Source of the DNA: Actinoallomurus bryophytorum
GTDB taxonomy: Bacteria; Actinomycetota; Actinomycetes; Streptosporangiales; Streptosporangiaceae
NCBI RefSeq assembly: GCF_006716425.1
Contig: NZ_VFOZ01000001.1
Span: 3,038,001-3,102,000, forward strand
DNA length: 64,000 bases
Direction of reading: 5' to 3'
Shown here: piece after piece, positions 26,296 to 34,860 of the stretch
How positions within the stretch are numbered: the first letter of the stretch is position 1
Layout of the letters: every line of letters starts with the position of its first letter
Notes under the pieces: generated by a model
Told to the model about the DNA's origin: nothing
Databases searched by the model: none
What the model saw: only the letters and a program-made list of their open reading frames with translations
Made by a program: the position numbers and the translations under genes

Positions 26296-27942
26296 TCAGA
26301 AGCGGTAGAGGTTTCTGTGATACCGAATGTAGTCCACACCCACTCGGTGTTTTTTATTCGTACGCAAGTCGCCGACGATTTCTTTGCTTACCTCGTCGAT
26401 GATTTCAAGATCGTCATTCATGGTAAACGAGCCAAGCTCGAATAGCACCGAGTGATTCGGACATAGGCACAGGATGTTCTCCGGAACGTCCGGCCCTTCA
26501 TGGGGAACACTCAGTCCACGAATATGGACCGCCCGCGCGTAACGCCTACCACCTGGAGCCTCAAGGAAGGTTCCGCATATTTGGCATTCGGAGTCGTGTG
26601 CTTCAATTACGCGCTCCGAGATGCGCCGATCTCGGTATACACCGCTAGCGACGCGCTCCCATTGATTGGGGGCTGGACCCCCGCGCCGGTTCGACTGTGG
26701 CTGCCCGGTCCTCGCCTGCGGGCCTTCGCGAGCACTCGTGGATTCGTCGTCAATTTGCTCTAGCCGGAATTGGAGGATTCGAGGACCGTCAATGCCAGGT
26801 GTAGACCAGTACTGCTCGACAGAGAAAAGGCCATCGTAGCTATATCCGCTTGGGGGAGAATATTTTGGATCGCCACTAGCGCCGCGTATAACTCTAACCG
26901 GAACCCCTGTCAGGATGTTGCGAAGCAGAGCCGCATTTCCAGGGTCGGTAGGATCTTGATCTTTAATCTGGGCACCGGTATTAGGGTCTCGACCACCGTG
27001 CCCCGTATAAATGATCACATCCCCGTAGTCCTTGTCGTCTTTATATCCGCCAGAAACTACGATGGACTCGGCACCGCCCTGATCGGCGGTCCCGCAGATT
27101 CCGGCCTGCAGGGGTCGATGGATTCCAGCCTTGTGCAGGTCATGCCGACTTGGAAAGACAGTACCGGCCGCGATCCCACTGAAGCTCCCGTAGCCCGGCC
27201 CATGTCTTTCCCTGCGAGAGGCTCGATTCTTCACCAATGTGAGTTGCCCGGCCGTGTTTCGGTCTCGTTTTTGCGGAACGGGCAGACTCTTCTCGCACAT
27301 CACGTCACGAACATGGTTGAAGATTGTGTCTAGAGTAAGCAGCTCGGGTTTTCCTGCCAAGCCACCCTGGACAACGTTCAACAACTCACCGGTGAATGCC
27401 GTGTACTCCTCACCAGGACGGGCAAGCGCTATCCGATTTTCTGGAGCAGCAGCGAGAATATAAGTTCCTTCGATACTAGCTTCATTAACTACCGCAGAAA
27501 TCTCGCCTGCCATCGATCCAAGAGCAAGGCCACTGAAGCAGCAGTCCAGAATTACGATACGGCGAGTCGCTCTACTGTCGACCAACTGATCGCGAACGTC
27601 TTCGTATTTGACAGCACTATAAGGTTTCTGCTCTTCCGATTTACACAGGGAGAGATAAAGTTCTCCCCTCTGGTTGGTGAGCCCGTGTCCGGCAAAATAT
27701 AGGATGAGCGTATCCGTGGCCTCGCGGGAAGCGTTCCGCACTGGGTCAAGCATCTGAGTGCTATCGGTGGGATCGCACACTGTCGCGCAGTACTGCGGAG
27801 GCAGGCCCCAGATATCTTGACTGCATAGAGCTTCGCGCAGCGCCGTGAGATTGTTGACCACGGCGGGCAGGGCGGGCAAGAACTCGTGATGGCTAGTGCC
27901 GACAAGCACGGCACGTGACTTTGTAGCTTCCGGCAGCTTCAC
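26296..27942 (-). CDS. Caspase / SRA-YDG / HNH endonuclease fusion, EACC1-associated
   Basis: Three-domain protein of 548 residues. Caspase (peptidase C14), about 8-235: catalytic His86 in YFAGHG and Cys135 in ILDCCFSG. SRA-YDG modified-cytosine reader, about 250-398: YGSFSGIAAGTVFPSRHDLH, GIHRPLQAGICG, SIVVSGGYKDDKDYGD, IYTGHGG, VPVRVIRG and the YDG triad at 369-371. HNH nuclease, about 436-548: zinc pair CQIC (453/456), His473 in AVHIRG, PHEGPDVPENILCLCPNH. SRA-HNH proteins are modification-dependent restriction enzymes; EACC1-linked caspases are predicted conflict effectors. GTG 27942 overlaps the EACC1 stop by 4 nt. Base composition is AT-richer than neighbours, suggesting transfer. Function as phage defence is inferred. 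Confidence 0.93.
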   Translation of the reverse strand: MKLPEATKSRAVLVGTSHHEFLPALPAVVNNLTALREALCSQDIWGLPPQYCATVCDPTDSTQMLDPVRNASREATDTLILYFAGHGLTNQRGELYLSLCKSEEQKPYSAVKYEDVRDQLVDSRATRRIVILDCCFSGLALGSMAGEISAVVNEASIEGTYILAAAPENRIALARPGEEYTAFTGELLNVVQGGLAGKPELLTLDTIFNHVRDVMCEKSLPVPQKRDRNTAGQLTLVKNRASRRERHGPGYGSFSGIAAGTVFPSRHDLHKAGIHRPLQAGICGTADQGGAESIVVSGGYKDDKDYGDVIIYTGHGGRDPNTGAQIKDQDPTDPGNAALLRNILTGVPVRVIRGASGDPKYSPPSGYSYDGLFSVEQYWSTPGIDGPRILQFRLEQIDDESTSAREGPQARTGQPQSNRRGGPAPNQWERVASGVYRDRRISERVIEAHDSECQICGTFLEAPGGRRYARAVHIRGLSVPHEGPDVPENILCLCPNHSVLFELGSFTMNDDLEIIDEVSKEIVGDLRTNKKHRVGVDYIRYHRNLYRF

Positions 27943-28286
27943 GGCGCATCGCGCTTAAGCGCGGTAACGATCTTCTCGACCGTTTCGGGGTCTGCATCAT
28001 CGAGGGTGATCTCAATCCCCGCCTGCTTGATGGTTACCTTTGGCCGCTTGCTACGGGTGGCACGCCAAGACGCATAGGCGATGGCGAAGTTAGCCGCCTG
28101 GAAGCCCTCATCCGCGACGACCTTAATACCCTCCAGCACTCCGCCCATCTCACCGGCCGCGGGCGGAGTTGATTCGAGGGACAGCAGGGCTTGGCGCCGC
28201 ACGCTCGATTCCTGCTGCAGCCAGGCAAACAGAGATCGAAGCTCCTGCTCAGCCTGATCACCGCTCATGTACACGTTGATCGCCAC
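27939..28286 (-). CDS. Effector-associated constant component EACC1
   Basis: Protein of 115 residues matching EACC1, the small invariant partner encoded beside variable effectors (caspases, trypsins and others) in actinobacterial conflict systems. Pattern: N-terminal strand AINVYMSGD, helix QELRSLFAWLQQESSVR, the PPAAGEMGGVLEGI turn, a small-residue helix (FQAANFAIAYASWRATRS), then strands VTIKQAGIEITLDD and a closing helix ETVEKIVTALKR. GTG 28286 follows GGGGGAA by 5 nt. It is the first gene of a two-gene operon with the caspase fusion. Mechanism is unknown; it may gate the effector. Confidence 0.87.
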   Translation of the reverse strand: MAINVYMSGDQAEQELRSLFAWLQQESSVRRQALLSLESTPPAAGEMGGVLEGIKVVADEGFQAANFAIAYASWRATRSKRPKVTIKQAGIEITLDDADPETVEKIVTALKRDAP

Positions 28287-28541
28287 CAGTGTTCCCCCTG
28301 CGCCAGTCATATAAGTCCAAAGATAGACGTATATAACAGGAGATCGACTCTTCGTTACTCCACCAGGCAGGGAGCCCGCCGCGCTCTGGTTCACACGAGG
28401 CGGTGACCACCCTCTACACGGGAAACGGTTTCGGTGATGGGGGGTGTTGTGCGCGCGGAACCCAGGAGGGGTCCTGCTGACGGCACCAGGAGTTCCTCGG
28501 CGGCTACGACGAAGCAACGCATCTGCCGAAATCCCTCACGC

Positions 28542-29687
28542 TCACCCTTTACGCGACAGCTGCCAGCTGATCGGCAGGTGTTTCACGCCGCACACGACGT
28601 TGCTGGCCATCCACTCCGGGTCGCCGGTCAGTTCTACCGACTCCAGGCGGGGGATGAGTTCCTCCAGCAGGATGCGGATCTCCAGGCGGGCCAGGTTGGC
28701 GCCCAGGCAGTAATGCTCGCCGACGCCCCAGCCCAGGTGGGGGTTCGGGTCGCGGTCGACGCGGAAGGCGTACGGGTCCTCGAAGACGGCCGAGTCACGG
28801 TTGGCCGACGGGTAGAAGAGCATCAGCCGGTCGCCGGCTCGGATCTGCCGGCCGCCCAGCTCGCAGTCCTCCACAGCCATCCGCAAGAAGTGGACCACCG
28901 GTGACGTATAACGGACGATCTCGTTGGCGGCGCTCTCGTACAGGTCCGGGCGTGACCTAAGCAGCGCAAGCTGCGACGGGTTGGAGATCAACGCCAGCAT
29001 GCCGCCGGCCAGAGCGCTCCGCGTCGTGTCATGGCCCGCCACCGCGATGATCATTAGGTACGTGACCGCGGCGCGGTCGGAAAGCGGCGAGTTGGCGATC
29101 AGGGACGACAGGTCATCACGGGGTTGCGCGCGGCGGTCGGCGATCAGGGCGCGCAAATACGGGCCGAAGCGGCGGGAGCCGGCGAACTCCGGGTCCGCGC
29201 TGCCGATCAGGCCGTTCGTCATCTCCAGCACGACGTCCTCGTCCGGGACGCCCAGGAGCTCGCACAGCATCCGCAGGGGGTGCCAGGCCGCGAAGTCCGC
29301 GACGAAATCCAAAGAAGACGGCGCGGTGTCCAGCAGCGCCCGGGTGATCTCACGGATGCGCGCGGCCAGCGGCCGGAGGGCTCGCGGCTTGAAGTAGGGC
29401 AGCGTCAGGTTCCGGTAGTCCCGGTGCTCGGGCGGGTCGGTACCCAGGATCGAGGGCGCGATCGACCCGAGCGGCGGGTCCAGGGGCCTCGCCACCACCT
29501 CGGTCTGCGAGCTGAACAGGTGCGGGGCCACAGAAACCGCGCGTACGTCGGCGTGCCGTGTCACCGCCCAGAACGGCGGATAGTTCTCAACTGAGCACCA
29601 AGTCGGCGGAGAAAGGCGCAGCTCAGCCCACAGGTCGTGAGGCTGTCCCTCCACGCCGTACCGCACGGGGTCGACGAGTCTTTGCAT
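28542..29687 (-). CDS. Cytochrome P450
   Basis: Heme monooxygenase of about 381 residues, soluble bacterial type. I-helix AGHDTTR, K-helix ExxR in NEIVR, and heme loop HLGWGVGEHYCLGANLA with the ligand Cys near residue 327. The usual Phe of FGxGxHxCxG is Trp here. Needs a ferredoxin and reductase, not encoded beside it. Starts at ATG 29687 (MQRLVDPVRYG aligns with family) or GTG 29714; neither has a clear ribosome site. Divergent from the secreted protease gene. Substrate unknown. Confidence 0.9.
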   Translation of the reverse strand: MQRLVDPVRYGVEGQPHDLWAELRLSPPTWCSVENYPPFWAVTRHADVRAVSVAPHLFSSQTEVVARPLDPPLGSIAPSILGTDPPEHRDYRNLTLPYFKPRALRPLAARIREITRALLDTAPSSLDFVADFAAWHPLRMLCELLGVPDEDVVLEMTNGLIGSADPEFAGSRRFGPYLRALIADRRAQPRDDLSSLIANSPLSDRAAVTYLMIIAVAGHDTTRSALAGGMLALISNPSQLALLRSRPDLYESAANEIVRYTSPVVHFLRMAVEDCELGGRQIRAGDRLMLFYPSANRDSAVFEDPYAFRVDRDPNPHLGWGVGEHYCLGANLARLEIRILLEELIPRLESVELTGDPEWMASNVVCGVKHLPISWQLSRKG

Positions 29688-29776
29688 CAGAACAGCATCA
29701 ACGCCGGACGACACTCAGGCAATCCGTAGTTTGCCGAGTTATTTCCCACGGGAAGAAACCGCGGAGGAGGGTCGCG

Positions 29777-30589
29777 ATGCGCAGGGTCATGGTGGCGGTC
29801 GGGCTGGTCGCCGCGCTGTGCGGCGGGTGCGCCGGCTCAGGGCTGCCGCGGCCGGTGAGCAACGCGACCTCCTGGAGCCGGGAGCGCTTCCTGAGGGCCC
29901 ATCCCCCGAGCGGCACGCCGACCGCGGAGCCTGCGACGTTCGGTAAGCGCGTCGGTGCCCTGTTCTCCCACGACACCAAGGGCGACCACTTCTGTACGGC
30001 CAGCGCCGTCGACAGTCCGGGACGCAATCTGATCATCACCGCGGCCCACTGTGTGCACGCCGGTGGCGGCGGCGGTTATCTGAGGGATCTCGTCTTCGTC
30101 CCCGGCTACCGCAACGGCGCCGCGCCGTACGGGATCTGGAAGGTCAAGGCGCAGTTCGTGGACGAGGGTTGGGCCAAGGACTCCGATCCCGATCTCGACG
30201 TCGGGTTCGCCGTCCTCGAGCCGCGCGACGGCAGGAACATCGCGGACGTGCTCGGCTCCAACCTGCTCGGCATCAACCAGGGGTTCGGCAACATCGTCCG
30301 CGTCACCGGGTACCCGACCAGCTCCGGGGAGCCCGTCACCTGCATTAACAGGACCACCCAGGAGCTGAAGTACCAGATGCGCTTCGCCTGCAACGGGTAC
30401 CCGCCCGGCACGAGCGGCAGTCCCTGGCTCACCCACTACGACCCCAAGACCAAGCGAGGCGAGGTGGTCGGGGTGATCGGCGGGTACCAGCTCGGTGGTC
30501 TCGTCGACGCGGTCTCCTACAGCGCTTACTTCGACGACGACGTACGGCGCCTGTACGAGCGGGCCATAGGCCAAAGTGTCGCGAACTGA
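29777..30589 (+). CDS. Secreted trypsin-like serine protease
   Basis: Precursor of 270 residues. Basic start then hydrophobic signal (VMVAVGLVAALCGGCAGSG); Cys18 might be lipidated but the lipobox is poor. Catalytic triad: His91 in TAAHC, Asp141 in DLDVGFAV, Ser213 in GTSGSPW. This is the V8/glutamyl-endopeptidase-like S1B branch, judging by GYPPGTSGSPW. ATG 29777 follows GGAGGAGGG. Extracellular or surface proteolysis is likely. The disulfide reductase gene follows 11 nt later, possibly the same transcript. Confidence 0.88.
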   Translation: MRRVMVAVGLVAALCGGCAGSGLPRPVSNATSWSRERFLRAHPPSGTPTAEPATFGKRVGALFSHDTKGDHFCTASAVDSPGRNLIITAAHCVHAGGGGGYLRDLVFVPGYRNGAAPYGIWKVKAQFVDEGWAKDSDPDLDVGFAVLEPRDGRNIADVLGSNLLGINQGFGNIVRVTGYPTSSGEPVTCINRTTQELKYQMRFACNGYPPGTSGSPWLTHYDPKTKRGEVVGVIGGYQLGGLVDAVSYSAYFDDDVRRLYERAIGQSVAN

Positions 30590-30600
30590 CGAGACAGGGA

Positions 30601-31926
30601 ATGATCGGCCTTATGGACGTTGACGTTGTAGTGATCGGAATGGGCCCGGGTGGAGAAGAGGTCGCGGGCAGTCTGGCGGCGGCCGGGCTGAACGTTGTCG
30701 GCGTTGAGAACCGCCTGGTCGGGGGCGAGTGCCCGTACTGGGGCTGCATCCCGAGTAAGGCGATGGTCCGCGCCGCCGACGCGCTGGCCGAAGGGCGGCG
30801 CATTCCGAGCCTGGCCGGTGAGGCGACCATCGAGCCGAGCTGGGCCCCGGTGGCCGAGCGGGTCAAAGAGGTCACGGCCGGCTGGGACGACCAGGGTGCC
30901 GTCGACCGGTTCACCGCCAAGGGAGGCCACCTCGTACGCGGCAAGGGCCGGATCACCGGGCCCCGGGAGGTGACCGTCGGCGACGAGGTCTACCGCGCCG
31001 CCCGCGCCGTGGTGATCGGCACCGGTACGGCGCCGGCGATCCCGCCGATCGACGGGCTGGAGGGCACCCCGTACTGGACGAACCGGGAGGCCATCGAGGC
31101 CAAGGAGCTGCCGGAGTCGATGATCGTGCTGGGCGGTGGGGCCGTCGGTGTCGAGCTGGCCCAGGTGTTCGCCCGGTTCGGCACCCAGGTGACGATCGTC
31201 GAGTCCGCTCCCCGGCTGCTCCACCAGGAGGAGCCGGAGTCGAGCGAACTGCTCCGCACCACCTTCGAGGCCGAGGGCATCAAGGTCATTTGCGGTACGC
31301 GGGCGAAGACGGTCCGCTACGAGGACGGCTTCGTCGTCAACGACGAATACCGCGCCGAGCGGCTTCTCGTCGCCATCGGGCGCCATACGAACCTCGGCGA
31401 CCTCGGGCTCGGGACCGTCGGCCTGGACGACGACGCGAGGTTCGTCGAGGTCGACGACCGGCTGCGCGCCGGCGACGGGCTGTGGGCCGTGGGCGACGTG
31501 ACCGGTAAGGGCGCTTTCACCCACGTCGCGGTCTACCAGGCCCGCATCGCCGCGCGCGACATCCTCGGCGAGGACGGCCCCCCGGCCGACTACAGCGCGC
31601 TGCCGCGCGTCACCTTCACCGATCCGGAGATCGGCGCCGTCGGCCTCACCGAGCAGCAGGCACGCGAGCAGGGACTCGACGTCCGCGTGTACTCCGTCGA
31701 CATCGCCAACGTCACCCGCGGCTGGATCCACCGCGCGAAGGGCTTCGTGAAGCTGATCGAGAGCGACGGGCGGCTCGTCGGCGGTACGTCGGCCGGGCCG
31801 ATGGGCGGGGAGATCCTCGGCGCGCTCTCGGTGGCGGTGCACGGCCAGGTCCCGGTCGAGCGCCTACGGCATATGATCTACGCCTTCCCGACCTTCCACC
31901 GGGCGCTGGACGCGGCTTTGGCCTGA
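30601..31926 (+). CDS. FAD-dependent disulfide oxidoreductase (Lpd/MerA family)
   Basis: Flavoprotein of 441 residues with the pyridine-nucleotide-disulfide reductase layout: FAD site DVDVVVIGMGPGGEEVA, redox-active disulfide GGECPYWGCIPSK, NAD(P) site IVLGGGAVGVELAQVF, second FAD motif GLWAVGDVTGKGAFTHVA, and a dimerisation domain ending YAFPTFHRALDAAL. The His-Glu pair of lipoamide dehydrogenases is replaced in that last motif, so the exact disulfide substrate is uncertain. Start ATG 30601 or 30613. The 3' end overlaps the convergent propeller gene by 63 nt. Confidence 0.88.
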   Translation: MIGLMDVDVVVIGMGPGGEEVAGSLAAAGLNVVGVENRLVGGECPYWGCIPSKAMVRAADALAEGRRIPSLAGEATIEPSWAPVAERVKEVTAGWDDQGAVDRFTAKGGHLVRGKGRITGPREVTVGDEVYRAARAVVIGTGTAPAIPPIDGLEGTPYWTNREAIEAKELPESMIVLGGGAVGVELAQVFARFGTQVTIVESAPRLLHQEEPESSELLRTTFEAEGIKVICGTRAKTVRYEDGFVVNDEYRAERLLVAIGRHTNLGDLGLGTVGLDDDARFVEVDDRLRAGDGLWAVGDVTGKGAFTHVAVYQARIAARDILGEDGPPADYSALPRVTFTDPEIGAVGLTEQQAREQGLDVRVYSVDIANVTRGWIHRAKGFVKLIESDGRLVGGTSAGPMGGEILGALSVAVHGQVPVERLRHMIYAFPTFHRALDAALA

Positions 31927-33036
31927 CCCCGCGAGCTCGACCAGGGGCGGTGCGACGAAGCACGTACACGGCGACGTCGTCCCCACGGCCCAGATCGAGG
32001 AGCCCGAGGCCGCAAGGCCGTAGACGACGCCTTCGGCCTCCTCGCTGGTGCCGGTGGTCCAGCGGCTGCCGTCCCAGTGCAGGAACAGCGGCCTGCTCAC
32101 CGTGCCGTCGTCGGTCATCTGGTATCCCGCCGCCCAGACTCCACCGCGGCCGTCCGTAGAGACCGTCTGCAGCCAGGACGAGGGCACCGAGGGCGGGGAG
32201 AGCGTACGCCAGCGGACGCCGTCCCAGTGCATGACGAGCGGCCGGCCCTCGTTCGCCCCCACCGCCCACACGTCGCCGGCGGACACGGCGGTGACGCCCT
32301 GCAGCTGGGTGTTGCCGGGCGGCGGCTTCATCGGGCTCTGGGTCCAGGCCCGCCCGTTCCAGTGGAGGGCCAGCGCGACGTTGCCCTGGTCGCCCGAGTA
32401 CCAGCCGACCGCCCAGGCGTCCGTGGCGGACACGGCCGCGACGCCGTTCAGCGTGTTGTCGTAGCGGCCGGGGCTCGGCGTCGTCATGCGGGACCAGCTC
32501 TTCCCGTCCCAGCCCTCGATCAGCGTCACCGCGCTGGGGGCGTCCCAGTCGCTGAACCGCCCGACGGCCCAGGCCTGCCCCGTCGGTAGTGCCGCCAGGT
32601 CGTTCAGGCGATCGGCGCCGGGATGCTGCGTCCCCGGCGGCGACGCGGGCGGGACCGCGGTCCAGGACGTGCCGTCCCAGTGCCGGATGACCGGCCCCTG
32701 ACCGCTGCTGTCGCCCACCGCCCAGACGTCGTTCGCGGACACGGCGCTGACCCCGTCGAGCTCTCCCCCGCCGGTGGGCGTGGCGGGCACCGGAACCTCG
32801 GTCCAGGACGTGCCGTCCCAGTGCTCGGCGAGAGGACGGGGCGACTCGCCCGGCGGCTGCCGCGTCCCGACCGACCAGGCGTCCGTACCGCCCAGCGCGG
32901 CGACGTCCATGAGCGTCGCCTCCGCCGCCGGGTGCGCCACCCTGCGCCAGTCCGGCGTGGCCGCTAAGGCGGAGGGGCCGGCGAGGGTGAGTCCCAGCCC
33001 GACGGCGATCGCGATACGCGTCCCCACAAGATGCAC
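31864..33036 (-). CDS. Secreted beta-propeller protein with SADVWAVG repeats
   Basis: Secreted protein of 390 residues. Signal peptide: HLVGTRIAIAVGLGLTLAGPSALA, cut near residue 26. About six blades follow, each carrying a GVxAVSAxDVWAVG strand and an HWDGxxWTxxPxP turn, a repeat common in actinomycete exoproteins. No catalytic motif is seen; binding is likely. GTG 33036 has GGAGGAG 7 nt upstream. The C-terminal 20 codons lie opposite the end of the oxidoreductase gene. Confidence 0.8.
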   Translation of the reverse strand: MHLVGTRIAIAVGLGLTLAGPSALAATPDWRRVAHPAAEATLMDVAALGGTDAWSVGTRQPPGESPRPLAEHWDGTSWTEVPVPATPTGGGELDGVSAVSANDVWAVGDSSGQGPVIRHWDGTSWTAVPPASPPGTQHPGADRLNDLAALPTGQAWAVGRFSDWDAPSAVTLIEGWDGKSWSRMTTPSPGRYDNTLNGVAAVSATDAWAVGWYSGDQGNVALALHWNGRAWTQSPMKPPPGNTQLQGVTAVSAGDVWAVGANEGRPLVMHWDGVRWRTLSPPSVPSSWLQTVSTDGRGGVWAAGYQMTDDGTVSRPLFLHWDGSRWTTGTSEEAEGVVYGLAASGSSIWAVGTTSPCTCFVAPPLVELAGSGQSRVQRPVEGREGVDHMP

Positions 33037-33100
33037 CGAGTACTCCTCCGGTTGTTGATCTTGTAGTGGAGACGCGCGTACCGGGGCCGCGGTTGGCAGG

Positions 33101-34714
33101 TCAGGATTTCTTCTGCTCGACCGCCGGGTGCTCCTCCTCGTGCTCGCCGTCGGGCAATGGCAGGACGTCGGCCGTGTACAGCCGGTTGAGACGGTGGCGG
33201 AACCGTGCCGCCGGGCTGCGGGCACTCTTGGGCTCCACGCCGTCGCCGTCCGGCAGCAGGGCGGGCAGCTCGTGGGGCAGGCGACGGCTGCGCAGCACCG
33301 CCTCCTCCTCGTCGTCGGCCGGGCGTTCCTTCTCCGCGTACGCGCCGGAGGGCTGCCGTACGATCTCGCCGGTCTCGACACCGTGCTCGAGGATCGCGCG
33401 GTCGCGGCGCTGCAGGGCGAGGGCCATCCGCCGGGCGATCTCGTACGCGATGACCGGCCCGAGGATGATCGCACCCCGGAAGAACCAGGTCGTCCCGAAC
33501 AGCGGGATGTGGAACGTCTTGGCCATGATGTCGTTGCCGCCGGCCAGCCACAGGATGCCGTAGAACGTCGAGCCGGCCACCCCGAGGCCCACGCGCGCGG
33601 GCACGTCGCGCGGCCGGTCGAGCTGGTGGTGGACCTCGTAGTCGCCCGTCGCCCAGCGTTCGAGGAACGGGTAGACCGCGAGTGCGGTGAAGATCAGCCC
33701 AGGGACCACGAGTGCCGGGATCAGCACGCTCATCGGGATGCTGTAACCGAACGCGTCGATCTCCCAGGCCGGCATGATGCGCAACGAGCCCTCGAGCCAG
33801 CCCATGTACCAGTCGGGCTGCGACCCGGCGCTGATGCTTCCCGGGTTGTACGGGCCGAACAGCCAGATCGGGTTGATCTGGAAGAAGGTCGACAGCAGGA
33901 CGATCCCCGCGAAGACCCACATCTGGAACGCCAGCGTCTTGAGGATGAAGGACGGCCAGAACGGCTTGCCCACGACGACGTGGTCGCTGCGGCCCTTGCC
34001 GGGGAACTGGGTGTGGGTATGGTGCCAGGTGAGGACGACCGCGTGCAGCGGGATGAGGGCGAGCAGGATGCCCGGGATCAGCAGGACGTGGATCGTGAAC
34101 AGCCGCGGGATGATCTCATCGCCCGGGAAGGTCCCGCCGAACACGAACATCGACAGGTAGGACCCGACGATCGGGATCGCGAGCAGGACGCCTTCGAGGA
34201 TGCGGATGCCGGCGCCGGACAGCAGGTCGTCCGGCAGCGAGTAGCCGAACAGCCCGTTGAGCATGACCAGCATGAACAGCACGACGCCGATCAGCCAGTT
34301 CAGCTCGCGCGGCTTGCGGAAGGCGCCGGTGAAGAAGTTGCGCAGCATGTGCGCGACGATCGCGGCCAGGAACACGATCGTGGCCCAGTGGTGGATCTGC
34401 CGGACCAGCAGCCCGCCGCGTACGTCGAAGCTGATGCGCAGGCTCGACTCGTACGCCTCGCTCATCCTTACGCCCCGTAGCGGCAGATAGGACCCGTTGT
34501 AGACAACATCGCCCATGCTGGGCGTGTAGAAGAACGTCAGGAAGATGCCGGTCGCGATGATGATCACGAACGAGTACATGGCGATCTCGCCGAGCATGAA
34601 CGTCCAGTGATCCGGAAAGGCCTTCTTCAACGCCTTCTTCAAGAAGCCCGCGAGGCCGAGCCGGTCATCCATCCCCCGCGCGACTTCGGCCAGCGGTCTG
34701 GGCGTAGCAGCCAT
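33101..34714 (-). CDS. qcrB: Cytochrome b subunit (QcrB-like), orphan
   Basis: Membrane subunit of 537 residues of the actinobacterial cytochrome bc1 type. Heme-ligand histidine pairs lie in QIHHWATIVFLAAIVAHMLRN and TIHVLLIPGILLALIPLHAV, with the Q-site-type stretch PYNPGSISAGSQPDWYMGW in between and beyond. The long hydrophilic C-terminus (HEEEHPAVEQKKS) is typical. AAGGAG lies 8 nt before ATG 34714. The usual partners qcrA, qcrC and ctaE are not adjacent, so this is probably a second copy. It sits divergent from a two-component pair and close to cydABDC. Confidence 0.9.
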   Translation of the reverse strand: MAATPRPLAEVARGMDDRLGLAGFLKKALKKAFPDHWTFMLGEIAMYSFVIIIATGIFLTFFYTPSMGDVVYNGSYLPLRGVRMSEAYESSLRISFDVRGGLLVRQIHHWATIVFLAAIVAHMLRNFFTGAFRKPRELNWLIGVVLFMLVMLNGLFGYSLPDDLLSGAGIRILEGVLLAIPIVGSYLSMFVFGGTFPGDEIIPRLFTIHVLLIPGILLALIPLHAVVLTWHHTHTQFPGKGRSDHVVVGKPFWPSFILKTLAFQMWVFAGIVLLSTFFQINPIWLFGPYNPGSISAGSQPDWYMGWLEGSLRIMPAWEIDAFGYSIPMSVLIPALVVPGLIFTALAVYPFLERWATGDYEVHHQLDRPRDVPARVGLGVAGSTFYGILWLAGGNDIMAKTFHIPLFGTTWFFRGAIILGPVIAYEIARRMALALQRRDRAILEHGVETGEIVRQPSGAYAEKERPADDEEEAVLRSRRLPHELPALLPDGDGVEPKSARSPAARFRHRLNRLYTADVLPLPDGEHEEEHPAVEQKKS

Positions 34715-34860
34715 CACCGATCTCCTTCTGACGGCCACGACGACCGCCCCCGAATATCGGTCACCCCTAACTATTAATACCTGCCCATCCATCACAGGTC
34801 GCAACAGGGTCGGTTCCCTGCGTCACGGCAGCCTTCGCACGCGTGGTTTACCTTTTCAGG

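Noticed and set aside
25720-26339. Several frames in the gap before the caspase gene
   Set aside because: No ribosome site, no family motif and irregular codon use; left as an unexplained intergenic stretch.
31864-31926. Frameshift at the end of the propeller gene
   Set aside because: The 63-nt overlap with the convergent reductase gene is in a clean open frame, and both C-termini look complete.
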